NCBI GenBank assembly: GCA_002310055.1
Contig: DBXS01000020.1
Span: 69,450-133,449, forward strand
DNA: 64,000 nucleotides
Direction: 5' to 3'
DNA from: Clostridiales bacterium UBA1206
GTDB lineage: Bacteria; Bacillota; Clostridia; Oscillospirales; CAG-382
This document shows positions 42,444-50,699 of the stretch, in pieces. The position numbers were made by a program, and so were the translations under genes. Below the pieces are notes generated by a model. It made no database searches. It was not told the DNA's origin and worked only from the letters and a program-made list of their open reading frames with translations. Position 1 is the first letter of the stretch. The number at the start of each line of letters is the position of its first letter.

Positions 42444-43943
42444 ATGAGCGAAGAACTTACAAGCACCGAACGTGCGGAATCCTCCGAACAGCAGAACGAA
42501 ATATTCCTTCGACGCAAAAAGCTGGAAGACCTCAAAGCCGCGGGCAGGGATCCGTTCACAATAGTCAAATACGACCGCGATTCGCTCGCCGCGCAGATCA
42601 AAGCCGATTTCGCGTCTTACGAAAACAAAGAAGTTTCGGTCGCCGGCCGCATCATGTCGCGCCGCATAATGGGCAAGGCGAGCTTCGCCACCATCGCCGA
42701 CAACAGCGGAACGATACAGAGCTATATCAGCATAAACGACCTGGGCGAGGAAGCGTATTCGGCGTTCAAAAAAATGGATATCGGCGATATCGTCGGCATA
42801 AAGGGGTTCGTTTTCCTCACGCGCACCGGCGAAATATCGGTGCACGCTCATTCGCTCACGCTGCTTGCAAAATCGCTGCTGCCGCTGCCCGAAAAATTCC
42901 ACGGCTTAAAGGACGTCGACACGCGTTACCGTCAGCGGTATCTCGATCTTATAGTCAATCCCGAGGTAAAGGAAACTTTTGTCAAGCGTTCGCGCATACT
43001 TTCCGAGATCCGCGCGTATCTCGACGGCAAGGGATTTTTGGAAGTCGATACTCCCATACTCACCCCGTTCGAGATCGGCGCCACCGCGCGCCCGTTCAAA
43101 ACGCACCACAACACGCTGGATATGGATATGTATCTGCGCATAGAGACCGAGCTGTATCTCAAGCGGCTCATAGTCGGCGGTTTCGACAAGGTTTACGAAG
43201 TCGGGCGCATATTCCGCAACGAAGGCATGGACACCAAGCACAACCCCGAATTCACGTCCATAGAGCTGTATCAGGCGTATACCGATTACAAGGGGATGAT
43301 GGACCTTGTGGAAGAGCTTTACCTTATGCTTGCCGAAAAAATATGCGGCGGCAGGGTCATCACCTATCAGGGCACGCAGATCGATATGGGTCACTGGGAA
43401 CGTATGACTATGGCGGAATCGGTCAAAAGGTTCGCCGGAGTCGATTATTATGACTGGAAATCCGACGAAGACGCGCGCGCCGCGGCAAAGGAAAAGCACG
43501 TGGAAGTCGCTCCCGACGCCACCAAAGGCACCGTGCTCGCCGAACTGTTCGACGCGTTTGTCGAAGAAAACCTCATCCAGCCTACGATAATCTACGATTA
43601 TCCCGTTGAAAACAGCCCGCTCGCAAAGAAGAAGCCCTCCGATCCCGCGTTCACCGAACGCTTCGAGTACTTCATCAACGCCACCGAATACGGCAACGCT
43701 TTTTCCGAGCTCAACGATCCGGTCGACCAGAAAGAGCGTTTCGAACGCCAGGTCGCCGAAAAGAAAAAGCAGGAACCCGATACCGCGGCGCAGGTCGATT
43801 ACGATTACGTCACCGCGCTCGAATACGGGCTCGCGCCCACCGGCGGACTCGGTTTCGGCATAGACCGCCTGGTCATGCTGCTCACCGACAGCGCCTCTAT
43901 CCGCGATGTACTTCTTTTCCCCACAATGAAGTCAATCACATAA
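42444..43943 (+). CDS. lysS: Lysyl-tRNA synthetase, class II
   Basis: Charges tRNA-Lys. A 499-residue enzyme with the N-terminal OB anticodon domain (about 50-150, VSVAGRIMSRRIMGKASFA), class II motif 2 (GRIFRNEGMDTKHNPEFT) and motif 3 (GLGFGIDRLVML). greA-lysS is a frequent pair in Firmicutes. ATG follows AAAGGAG. Codon usage is typical of the window, unlike the next gene. Confidence 0.98.
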   Translation: MSEELTSTERAESSEQQNEIFLRRKKLEDLKAAGRDPFTIVKYDRDSLAAQIKADFASYENKEVSVAGRIMSRRIMGKASFATIADNSGTIQSYISINDLGEEAYSAFKKMDIGDIVGIKGFVFLTRTGEISVHAHSLTLLAKSLLPLPEKFHGLKDVDTRYRQRYLDLIVNPEVKETFVKRSRILSEIRAYLDGKGFLEVDTPILTPFEIGATARPFKTHHNTLDMDMYLRIETELYLKRLIVGGFDKVYEVGRIFRNEGMDTKHNPEFTSIELYQAYTDYKGMMDLVEELYLMLAEKICGGRVITYQGTQIDMGHWERMTMAESVKRFAGVDYYDWKSDEDARAAAKEKHVEVAPDATKGTVLAELFDAFVEENLIQPTIIYDYPVENSPLAKKKPSDPAFTERFEYFINATEYGNAFSELNDPVDQKERFERQVAEKKKQEPDTAAQVDYDYVTALEYGLAPTGGLGFGIDRLVMLLTDSASIRDVLLFPTMKSIT

Positions 43944-44037
43944 TAAGTCGCTGTAAGTCGTTATAAACCGTTAAATTAAATAAAATCCGTTCCGTCAAAG
44001 GCTGATATATTAAATTTTCACAATTACGGAGGAAAAA

Positions 44038-45876
44038 ATGAAAAAATCAATTATTATGACAGTGATTTTTTCACTTTCCGTTTTATTTTCAATAGGAGCT
44101 TCTTCACTGTCTGCGGAGGCAAAAATGAGTAATACCGAATCCGATAACATCCCTTACACACAACAAAAATTCTCTTTCACCGCATCAAACGGCGAAACCA
44201 TAAGCTATTATGTATGCCTGCCCAAAGGTTATGACGACACTACCGATTATCCCCTTGTCGTTTATATGCACGGCATCGGCGGTGACACAGATATTTCGGG
44301 TTATGAATATCTGCGTACCGAAATATTCAAGCGTGGCTACAAGGCAGTCATTATCGCCCCTATCGCAAGCTGGAGCGGCGGTCAGGAATGGATTGACCGT
44401 ACGGTTCTTGTCGGCGAAGGGCCGAGAAAAGACTACAACCAAGACGAGCTTACGGCTACAAAAGCACTTGTTGCCGCAAAAGAGCTTATAGAACAATCAA
44501 AAAATACATATCATACAATCCGAAAGCGTACATATTGCGTAGGCGTTTCCATGGGCGGTTACGGCACTTACGAGCTTATCACAAGATACCCCGGACTCAT
44601 TGACGCCGCAGTTCCCATTTGCGGTGCGGGTGACATTTCAAAAGCAAGCTTGTTGTCGGCACTTCCCGTATGGGCATTTCACGGCACGGCAGATGCGGCG
44701 GTCGACTATAACAGCGACAAGGCACTTGCAGATGCAATAGTTGCTTTGGGCAACCCTAATTTCCGTTTCACCACATATGAAGGCGTTGACCACGGTATAT
44801 GGTACAAGGCGATGTCTGAGCCGGATATGTTGCCGTGGCTTTTCTCGCAAAATAACGGAATTTACGAAACAAAGGCCTCTTATACCGCAGAAAACGGCAA
44901 AGCCTTCCTCGATGTAAAAATCAAAATTAAATTTTCCGATGCTTCGAAAATCACCGTTAAGGCAAACGGCAAACCGGTTTCAATGCAAACATACACCGAG
45001 CAGAACGGATATGTCTGGATGTCGTGCGAAGATTTTTTGAACGATGCCACACAAATCGAAATTACGGGTAATGTGGCGGAATCGTTTGTAACATACAGAT
45101 TTGCGGAAACTACCGTAAGTTGGGTTGACCCTATAATAGTTAACGAAAACCCCTGGAACGGCGAACAGACGGATTCGTCATGGGACGGTGTCGATGATTT
45201 AAACGACCTGTCGTTTATTGTACAGTCGTCTAACGTCAAAACCATTTCAGACCCGTATATCAAGCAAACGGTGATTTATAAGGTTGCAAGCGGTGAAAGC
45301 GGCTACTTTATGTATTCCGTCAAAAACAGATATATCACCGATGTAAAAATCAGCCTTTCGGCAATACCCGGATTTTTGCCTTACGATGTCAACGGCTTTG
45401 TCAAATTATTCGCTGTAACGGAAGAAGGCGGTGCCGAAAACGAAATCACTCTTTCCCGTGATGACGGCGTTTTGATTTACGAAAACTCAAACCCTACCTA
45501 TAATTATTACGGATACAACGTGCAATGTGACACCTTGCCTGCCGATACGCTTTGTGTCAAGATAGAAATAGCCGAAAAATACGTCAATTACACTATCTGT
45601 ATCGACAAAGTTGAACTCACACTCGAACCTATTAATCCCGACGAGCCTGATGACGAATCCGAAGCCGAAAGCAAAGAGGAATTGACAACCGAGAGTAAAG
45701 AAGAATCGATAGCCGAAAGCAAATCCGAAGGCAAATCGGAAGTATCAGAAAAAAACACATCCTCGGAAGAATCCGAGCCTGAAAGCAAGGGCATATCTCC
45801 GTGGCTTTATATCATCCCCGGTGCGGTTGTAATAATTGTCGCAGCAGTGATTATAATCAGTAAATTATTCAAATAA
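44038..45876 (+). CDS. Exported alpha/beta-hydrolase esterase with membrane tail, AT-richer
   Basis: A 612-residue protein: signal peptide (1-26), esterase domain (about 40-275) with Ser171 in GVSMGGYG, Asp219 in HGTADAAVDYN and His252 in GVDHGIW, matching feruloyl- or acetyl-esterase relatives (CE1/PHB-depolymerase-like). A beta-rich region (about 285-535) could bind carbohydrate; an acidic linker with repeated ESK units (about 540-585) and a C-terminal membrane segment (about 588-608) follow. It probably deacylates plant polysaccharide at the cell surface. Base composition is clearly more AT-rich than neighbours, with AAA, TTT and GAT codons common, suggesting transfer from another genome. 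ATG follows ACGGAGG. Confidence 0.85.
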   Translation: MKKSIIMTVIFSLSVLFSIGASSLSAEAKMSNTESDNIPYTQQKFSFTASNGETISYYVCLPKGYDDTTDYPLVVYMHGIGGDTDISGYEYLRTEIFKRGYKAVIIAPIASWSGGQEWIDRTVLVGEGPRKDYNQDELTATKALVAAKELIEQSKNTYHTIRKRTYCVGVSMGGYGTYELITRYPGLIDAAVPICGAGDISKASLLSALPVWAFHGTADAAVDYNSDKALADAIVALGNPNFRFTTYEGVDHGIWYKAMSEPDMLPWLFSQNNGIYETKASYTAENGKAFLDVKIKIKFSDASKITVKANGKPVSMQTYTEQNGYVWMSCEDFLNDATQIEITGNVAESFVTYRFAETTVSWVDPIIVNENPWNGEQTDSSWDGVDDLNDLSFIVQSSNVKTISDPYIKQTVIYKVASGESGYFMYSVKNRYITDVKISLSAIPGFLPYDVNGFVKLFAVTEEGGAENEITLSRDDGVLIYENSNPTYNYYGYNVQCDTLPADTLCVKIEIAEKYVNYTICIDKVELTLEPINPDEPDDESEAESKEELTTESKEESIAESKSEGKSEVSEKNTSSEESEPESKGISPWLYIIPGAVVIIVAAVIIISKLFK

Positions 45877-45973
45877 CGTCTGATAAAGAACACAAAAATA
45901 TGAAAGATAATAGCTTTTGAAACATATATAACCACCGGTATCAAACAAACTTCAAACATATATCGCAATAACC

Positions 45974-46111
45974 AACCTCCCGCCCCGCGCTATGATGGGC
46001 ATCGAATCCTGCGGTATGCTCCTCTCCGCTGTCCATAAAGAGGGCGACGAAGAAAAACTCCATCTCTTGCAGGTCGATCCGCACATTCCGGCGGGAGCGA
46101 AACTGTACTGA
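45974..46111 (+). pseudogene. metG: 3'-end remnant of methionyl-tRNA synthetase gene (copy 1)
   Basis: The frame encodes NLPPRAMMGIESCGMLLSAV and continues through HIPAGAKLY to a stop, which matches the end of the C-terminal EMAP/tRNA-binding domain of clostridial MetRS (NLxPRKLMGxxSxGM...DxxIPxGAKL). About 45 residues remain of some 640. No ribosome site or upstream part is present, so it is a dead fragment. A shorter second copy lies at 46449-46496. Confidence 0.75.
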
Positions 46112-46131
46112 CTTATATCCGTGAGGTTTTT

Positions 46132-46446
46132 ATGAAAAAGTCAACGATGCTTTTGACGGCCGCGCTTTTACCGGCCTTATCATTGACTTCGTGCGAAGCG
46201 CATATCGGATCTCGGCAATACGAAGTCGCGTGGTATGTTATCGCCATACCGACAGTTTTGATAATTGTTTCGGCAATGGCGGTCGCGGGGATCGTTTTAT
46301 CTAAAAACACTTACGTCTGCCCGGAATGCGGTCACAGGTTCCATCCCAAGTGGTGGCAGGCGGCAGTATCTCTACACGTCAATTCAGACCGCGTGTTCAA
46401 GTGCCCGAAATGCGGCCGCAAGGGTTTTTGCAGAAAAGAAGACTGA
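46132..46446 (+). CDS. Small lipoprotein/membrane protein with zinc-ribbon tail
   Basis: A 104-residue protein. A lipobox-like LTSC ends the first hydrophobic segment (5-20), a second membrane segment spans about 32-56, and the C-terminal part has two Cys pairs, CPECGH and CPKCGRKGFC, forming a zinc ribbon. If it is a lipoprotein, the ribbon would be cytoplasmic after the second segment. No known family is recognised. ATG follows GTGAGG. It sits exactly between the two metG remnants. Confidence 0.65.
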   Translation: MKKSTMLLTAALLPALSLTSCEAHIGSRQYEVAWYVIAIPTVLIIVSAMAVAGIVLSKNTYVCPECGHRFHPKWWQAAVSLHVNSDRVFKCPKCGRKGFCRKED

Positions 46447-46448
46447 CG

Positions 46449-46496
46449 CTTTTCCAGGCGGACCCTCACATCCCCGCAGGAGCGAAACTTTATTGA
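46449..46496 (+). pseudogene. metG: 3'-end remnant of metG (copy 2)
   Basis: Encodes LFQADPHIPAGAKLY and stop, matching copy 1 (LLQVDPHIPAGAKLY) at 13 of 15 residues but differing at most third-codon positions. It is followed at once by a strong terminator, as expected for a native gene end. Confidence 0.7.
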
Positions 46497-46502
46497 TGAT
46501 AC

Positions 46503-46530
46503 GACCGGCGCCGCCGCGCCGGTCGGGTTT
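46503..46530 (+). terminator. Terminator after the metG remnant
   Basis: Perfect 9-bp GC-rich stem (46503-46511 with 46516-46524), 4-base loop, outer C-G pair, then GGTTTTAT. Confidence 0.8.
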
Positions 46531-46559
46531 TATAAACAGTAAAAAAAGAGGCGAACGTT

Positions 46560-46868
46560 TTGTCAGAGATATTTGAAATCATCATGGTGCTAAGCTTCGG
46601 CGCGTCGTGGCCGTTCAGCGTCGTACGTTCTTATAAGTCCAAAAGCACAAGGGGCAAAAGCCCCGTGTTTTTGTGCCTTATTATTTTCGGTTACATAGCC
46701 GGAATAGTCGCCAAGCTGACTAACGAAACGTATATGGCGTCTTTTTCGCAAAAGTGGTACGTTCTTGTTTTTTACGTTATCAATATGCTTATGGTCACCG
46801 CCGATCTGCTGATTTACATAAGGAACAGAAAGCTTGAGCGCAAAGCCGCGCAAAACGGCGGGGTCTGA
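46560..46868 (+). CDS. PQ-loop/SemiSWEET-like small membrane protein
   Basis: A 102-residue protein with three membrane segments (about 4-20, 34-54, 65-88). FGASWPFSVVRSYKSKSTRG resembles the PQ-loop repeat of SemiSWEET sugar transporters (xWPQxxxxxRxKS), with Phe in place of Gln. These work as dimers to move sugars; a role here is an inference. TTG at 46560 is chosen because GAGG lies 7 bases upstream; ATG 46584 would remove half of the first helix. Confidence 0.65.
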   Translation: MSEIFEIIMVLSFGASWPFSVVRSYKSKSTRGKSPVFLCLIIFGYIAGIVAKLTNETYMASFSQKWYVLVFYVINMLMVTADLLIYIRNRKLERKAAQNGGV

Positions 46869-46953
46869 AGAATACGCGTGCGCCGGGACCGCGCTTTTAC
46901 GGCAAGGCGCTTTCAATACGATTCTTAATGTTTTATAAATAGGCATTATTTGC

Positions 46954-46982
46954 TTGACTTGCGCGCGAGTTTATGGTAAACT
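46954..46982 (+). promoter_or_regulatory. Promoter of the glycolipid glycosyltransferase gene
   Basis: TTGACT (46954-46959), 17 bases, TAAACT (46977-46982), predicted start near 46989. It fixes the gene start downstream of the in-frame ATG at 46973. Confidence 0.6.
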
Positions 46983-47005
46983 TGCAGATGATGGGAGATA
47001 ATGAC

Positions 47006-48166
47006 TTGAAAAAAATAAAAGTTTTGTTCCCGCTTATCGAATCCGGTTTCGGGCATATAATGACCGCAAAAGCAATAGGGCAGGTATTTGCCGAAAAATA
47101 CGGCGATAAATGCGACGTTGAACTTTGTGAATTCTTCACCGAGACGGGTGATAAGCATCTAATAAAATACGAGCGTATGATGTCCAGACAAGTGAAAACG
47201 TACAACACGTTTCCGCCTATCGGCTTTATGGCTACGGTTTTTTGCGAAATTTTCGGCTCGGTGCTCTCTTCGCTCGGCTCCATACGTCTCATAGCGCCGT
47301 TTGCTTTTAAACACGGCGTCGCGCACATGCGTGAGCTTGCGCCCGACGTCGTTTTCAGCACGCACTGGGCAACGAATTATTACGCCGAGCACATTAAAGA
47401 AGACAAGCCTTTCACAGTTATGTACTGCCCGGACGCGCAGCTCAACAAGCTCTTTGAATATCACGCCGACCTCAATATGATAAGTATGCCGTACGGATAT
47501 CTCAAAGCGCTGCGCAAGCGCAAGTACGATATAAACAATATGAAACTCGTCCCGTTCTTCATCCGCAACGAGGCGTTCGACGTCTGTACCGACAAAAAAG
47601 AGCTGCGCCGCAGGCTGGGGCTGCCGGAAGACAAATTCACGGTCCTGCTCGCCGAAGGCGGCTACGGAATAGGCAAGACCGAAAAGCTCTGCCGCCGGCT
47701 GGTAAAGGAACACGTCCCCATGACGGTCATACCGGTATGCGGCACCAACAAAAAGCTGTACGAACGGCTCACAAAGCTCGCCTGCTCGCCCGAGATCACT
47801 TTCGTACCGCACGGATTTGCCGATAATATGCTCGAACTTCAGGCGGCGGCGGATATATTCTGCGGCAAAAGCGGCAATATGCTCGCCGAACCCACGTTTT
47901 ACGGCAATCCATCTATCGTAAACCATTACGCAAATCTCATAGAACGCAACATAGCCGACCATTATCTCAACACCGTGGGCTGCACGATCAAGATGTTTTC
48001 GCCCAAAAAGGCGGTAGAATTGCTCAAATCGTTCGCGGCGGACCCCGTACTAATGGAACCGTACCGGCGCGCCGCGCGCGATTATCACGGGAATTTCGGA
48101 GCCGGAAAAGCGGCTGATATGCTTTGGGCGGCGATAAAAGAAAGATTCCCCGACCGCGCGGTCTGA
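47006..48166 (+). CDS. MurG/UgtP-like glycosyltransferase (GT28 type)
   Basis: A 386-residue GT-B enzyme of the monogalactosyl- or glucosyl-diacylglycerol synthase and MurG group. Early GFGHIMTAKAIG is the acceptor-side Gly-rich loop, THWATNYYAEH follows, and the donor half has LLAEGGYGIGKTEKL and CGKSGNMLAEPTFYGNP, the usual nucleotide-sugar block. It probably builds membrane glycolipids. TTG at 47006 is preferred: GGGAGA is 7 bases upstream and an in-frame ATG at 46973 would lie before the predicted transcript start. The next gene is a GT2 enzyme, suggesting a joint pathway. Confidence 0.83.
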   Translation: MKKIKVLFPLIESGFGHIMTAKAIGQVFAEKYGDKCDVELCEFFTETGDKHLIKYERMMSRQVKTYNTFPPIGFMATVFCEIFGSVLSSLGSIRLIAPFAFKHGVAHMRELAPDVVFSTHWATNYYAEHIKEDKPFTVMYCPDAQLNKLFEYHADLNMISMPYGYLKALRKRKYDINNMKLVPFFIRNEAFDVCTDKKELRRRLGLPEDKFTVLLAEGGYGIGKTEKLCRRLVKEHVPMTVIPVCGTNKKLYERLTKLACSPEITFVPHGFADNMLELQAAADIFCGKSGNMLAEPTFYGNPSIVNHYANLIERNIADHYLNTVGCTIKMFSPKKAVELLKSFAADPVLMEPYRRAARDYHGNFGAGKAADMLWAAIKERFPDRAV

Positions 48167-48250
48167 TCATTTTGCGCCGGGGAAGCAAGGCAAAAATAAA
48201 ATAAAATGCGCCGCCGTGTGTTCGTTCACAGACGGCGCGGTAAGGGACAA

Positions 48251-49594
48251 ATGAGCTATTTAGAGATCGTCCAGCTGATCACGAGCATACTTTTCACCGT
48301 TATGGGCGCGCTTTTCGCGCATTTCGTGATATTCGGCGTAGTCGGCGTGTTTTTCAAAAAATCGTACCCCAGGACCGAAAAGATAAATAAATTCGGCGTC
48401 ATCATCCCCGCCCGCAACGAGGAGGCGGTGGTGGCGGGGCTTATAGAAAGCGTGCGCAAGAACGATTATCCGCAGGATATGCTGCAGGTGTTCGTCATAG
48501 CGCACAACTGCACCGATAAGACCGCCGAGATCGCCCGCGCCTGCGGCGCCACGGTATACGAATATAACAATCCCGCCGAGAACACTATGGGTTTTGCCTT
48601 CAAGCACCTGTTTTCGTGCATAGAACGCGATTACGGCACGCAGAGTTTCGACGGATTTTTCCTGTTCAACGCCGACAACATACTCGATAAAAACTATATC
48701 GCCCGTATGAACGACGCGTTCGAGCATTTCGAGCGCGAATGCGTCATCACGTCCTACCGGAATTCCAAGAATTTCGGCACTAACCTCATTTCCGGGCTTT
48801 ACGGAATGTATTTCGCGGTCGGCTGCCGTATGGAAAGCCGCGGCAGAACGGTGCTCGGCTGTTCCACCCGCGTGCAGGGCACGGGGTATCTCATCAATTC
48901 CAACGTGGTAAAGAACGGCTGGCCCTACGTTTCGCTCACCGAAGACTGGGAATTCACCGCCGACCAGATACTTTACAACAACACCATCCGCTATTGCGAC
49001 GACGCGGTGTTCTACGACGAACAGCCCACGACTTTCCGCATAATGTGGCGCCAGCGCGTGCGCTGGTCGCGCGGACATCTGCTGGTGTTCTACGCGCGGT
49101 TCAAAGAACTGTTCGCAAGCCTTTTCAAAAAAGAGACCCGCCACTGGGTGTCGCTTTACGATATCACCGTTTATATACTGCCGTCGCCAATAATAATGCT
49201 CATCCTCCAGGCGGTCCAGCTGACGCTGCTGCTCACCGCGCCGCTCGTCGACGAAAACGTCACTATGCAGCAGGTGATATTCGGTTCCACCGCCAATTTC
49301 TGGTATTCAGACGGCTTGCTGTTTTCGTGGATCAAATCCACGCTCATCTCGCTCGCGTCGATGCTGCTCATGGCGGCGCTCATTTTCATAATCGAACGCA
49401 AGCGCATCCACGGCGTGAGCTTTATGCGCAAGGTGCTCATCACGCTGTGCTGGCCGCTGTTCCTGCTCATACAGCTGCCTATGGACGTGCAGGCGCTGTT
49501 TTCGCGCCATCTCGGCTGGAAACCCATCCCGCACAAGGACCAGACCAAATTCGAAAACGTCAATTCTCCCGCCGCGGAAAAAGCCGCCGAATGA
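48251..49594 (+). CDS. Membrane GT2 glycosyltransferase
   Basis: A 447-residue processive-type glycosyltransferase: an N-terminal membrane segment (about 12-35), GT-A domain with VIIPARNEEAVVAGLIES, FLFNADNILDKN (DxD-like), TEDWEFTADQIL (the TED motif) and QRVRWSRGHL (the QxxRW motif of synthases such as cellulose and hyaluronan synthase), then three or four membrane segments. It should polymerise or export a surface glycan or modify lipid carriers. ATG 48251 follows AAGGGA; earlier in-frame codons lack a site. It lies 84 bases after the other glycosyltransferase. Confidence 0.9.
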   Translation: MSYLEIVQLITSILFTVMGALFAHFVIFGVVGVFFKKSYPRTEKINKFGVIIPARNEEAVVAGLIESVRKNDYPQDMLQVFVIAHNCTDKTAEIARACGATVYEYNNPAENTMGFAFKHLFSCIERDYGTQSFDGFFLFNADNILDKNYIARMNDAFEHFERECVITSYRNSKNFGTNLISGLYGMYFAVGCRMESRGRTVLGCSTRVQGTGYLINSNVVKNGWPYVSLTEDWEFTADQILYNNTIRYCDDAVFYDEQPTTFRIMWRQRVRWSRGHLLVFYARFKELFASLFKKETRHWVSLYDITVYILPSPIIMLILQAVQLTLLLTAPLVDENVTMQQVIFGSTANFWYSDGLLFSWIKSTLISLASMLLMAALIFIIERKRIHGVSFMRKVLITLCWPLFLLIQLPMDVQALFSRHLGWKPIPHKDQTKFENVNSPAAEKAAE

Positions 49595-49609
49595 CCTTAA
49601 AACCAAAAA

Positions 49610-49641
49610 ACCGTTCGGGCATTTGCCCGAACGGTCTTTTT
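49610..49641. terminator. Bidirectional terminator between converging genes
   Basis: Perfect 11-bp stem (49610-49620 with 49625-49635) and a 4-base loop; CTTTTT follows on the plus strand and a run of T on the minus strand. Confidence 0.9.
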
Positions 49642-49642
49642 A

Positions 49643-50650
49643 TCATTTGCCGAGTATCGTTTTCAGCTTTTCCGCAAGCAGGGGATACACCCTGAGCGAG
49701 GTGTTCACGTTGGGGTGGCCTCCGCCGCCGGTTTCGTTTGCGTGGTCCGCCATACAGCCGCAGTCGAGGAAGTAGGCGTTCCCGTTTGCTTTGTCAAAAT
49801 CTTCAATTATCTTTTTAATGCACGGGAGCTTTGACGTATCCATTATCCCGTACGCCCACAGAATAGGCGCGTGCGGGAATTTTTTGCGTATTTTTGCCAA
49901 GAAAGCCATGCCCGCGGGGTAGAATTCGCCGTCGGTCACGCCGCCCCACGCGTCGTTGGTGCCGGCGTTGACTACCACGGCTTCCGGCGAATAGCCGCCT
50001 GCGTCCCACTCGCCGCCGTAACGGGTCTCCCAGTCGAACGCCTGGACGAGCGTCATATCTTCTCGGTTGCCTTCGCAGTTCGCCACTATCCCTTTGCCCG
50101 AAGCGCCGGTGAAGAGTATCTCATACCCCAGCACGCGTGATGCCATATAGGCGTAAGTCAGCGTGCAGTCTTCCTCAAAAGTCGAAAAACCCGGGGCGTC
50201 GCAGGGGGCGTCGACGCCGTAGCCGCAGGTGATGGAATCGCCTATGAACATAAGCGACGGCTTGCTTTTTTCGGTATTGCAGGTTATCACCGGATCTTCG
50301 CCTACGGCGATTATCTGTTTGACCGTCACGCTTTCCATACCCTCGGTCAGCCGCATTATGCGCGCGGTGTGTTCGGTATCGGCAACGTACGGAGTCACTA
50401 TCTTTATATTTCCGCCGCAGACGGGGTATTTCACGCCCGCGCCGTCAATCTCAACGCGCAGATAATCGCAGTAGTCCGCCGCGTGGGCGCCGGTCTCTAT
50501 AACTATGCCTCTGCCGCGGAACTTGAATTCCAGCCCCGAATACGACCACGGCAGTAACAGCTCGCCGCCGGGGCCGAACGCCGTCTTGCCCAGAAGGGTA
50601 AAGAGCGCGCCGTCGCAAAAAGACGCGCATTTTTTGTATTTAAGCGTCAC
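49643..50650 (-). CDS. CE2-like SGNH acetyl esterase
   Basis: A 335-residue cytoplasmic-looking enzyme (no signal peptide). Residues 1-120 form a beta jelly-roll as in family CE2 carbohydrate esterases; the SGNH domain follows with FIGDSITCGYG (Ser139), Gly of GASGKG, NAGTND and His312 in GGGHPN. CE2 enzymes remove acetyl groups from xylan or mannan; lack of a signal suggests action on imported oligosaccharides. GTG at 50650 follows GAGGTG by 7 bases. It has its own promoter inside the end of the upstream ATPase gene. Confidence 0.88.
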   Translation of the reverse strand: MTLKYKKCASFCDGALFTLLGKTAFGPGGELLLPWSYSGLEFKFRGRGIVIETGAHAADYCDYLRVEIDGAGVKYPVCGGNIKIVTPYVADTEHTARIMRLTEGMESVTVKQIIAVGEDPVITCNTEKSKPSLMFIGDSITCGYGVDAPCDAPGFSTFEEDCTLTYAYMASRVLGYEILFTGASGKGIVANCEGNREDMTLVQAFDWETRYGGEWDAGGYSPEAVVVNAGTNDAWGGVTDGEFYPAGMAFLAKIRKKFPHAPILWAYGIMDTSKLPCIKKIIEDFDKANGNAYFLDCGCMADHANETGGGGHPNVNTSLRVYPLLAEKLKTILGK

Positions 50651-50670
50651 GGTAAATCACCTCTGCGGCA

Positions 50671-50699
50671 ATTATATCATATATCGTCCGCATTTGCAA
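50671..50699 (-). promoter_or_regulatory. Promoter of the CE2-like esterase gene
   Basis: Minus strand TTGCAA (50694-50699), 17 bases, TATAAT (50671-50676); the -35 box lies in the last codons of the P-type ATPase gene. Leader about 14 bases. Confidence 0.7.

Noticed and set aside
46973..47005. ATG start of the UgtP-like gene at 46973
   Set aside because: It lies between the -35 and -10 boxes of the probable promoter; the TTG at 47006 has the ribosome site.
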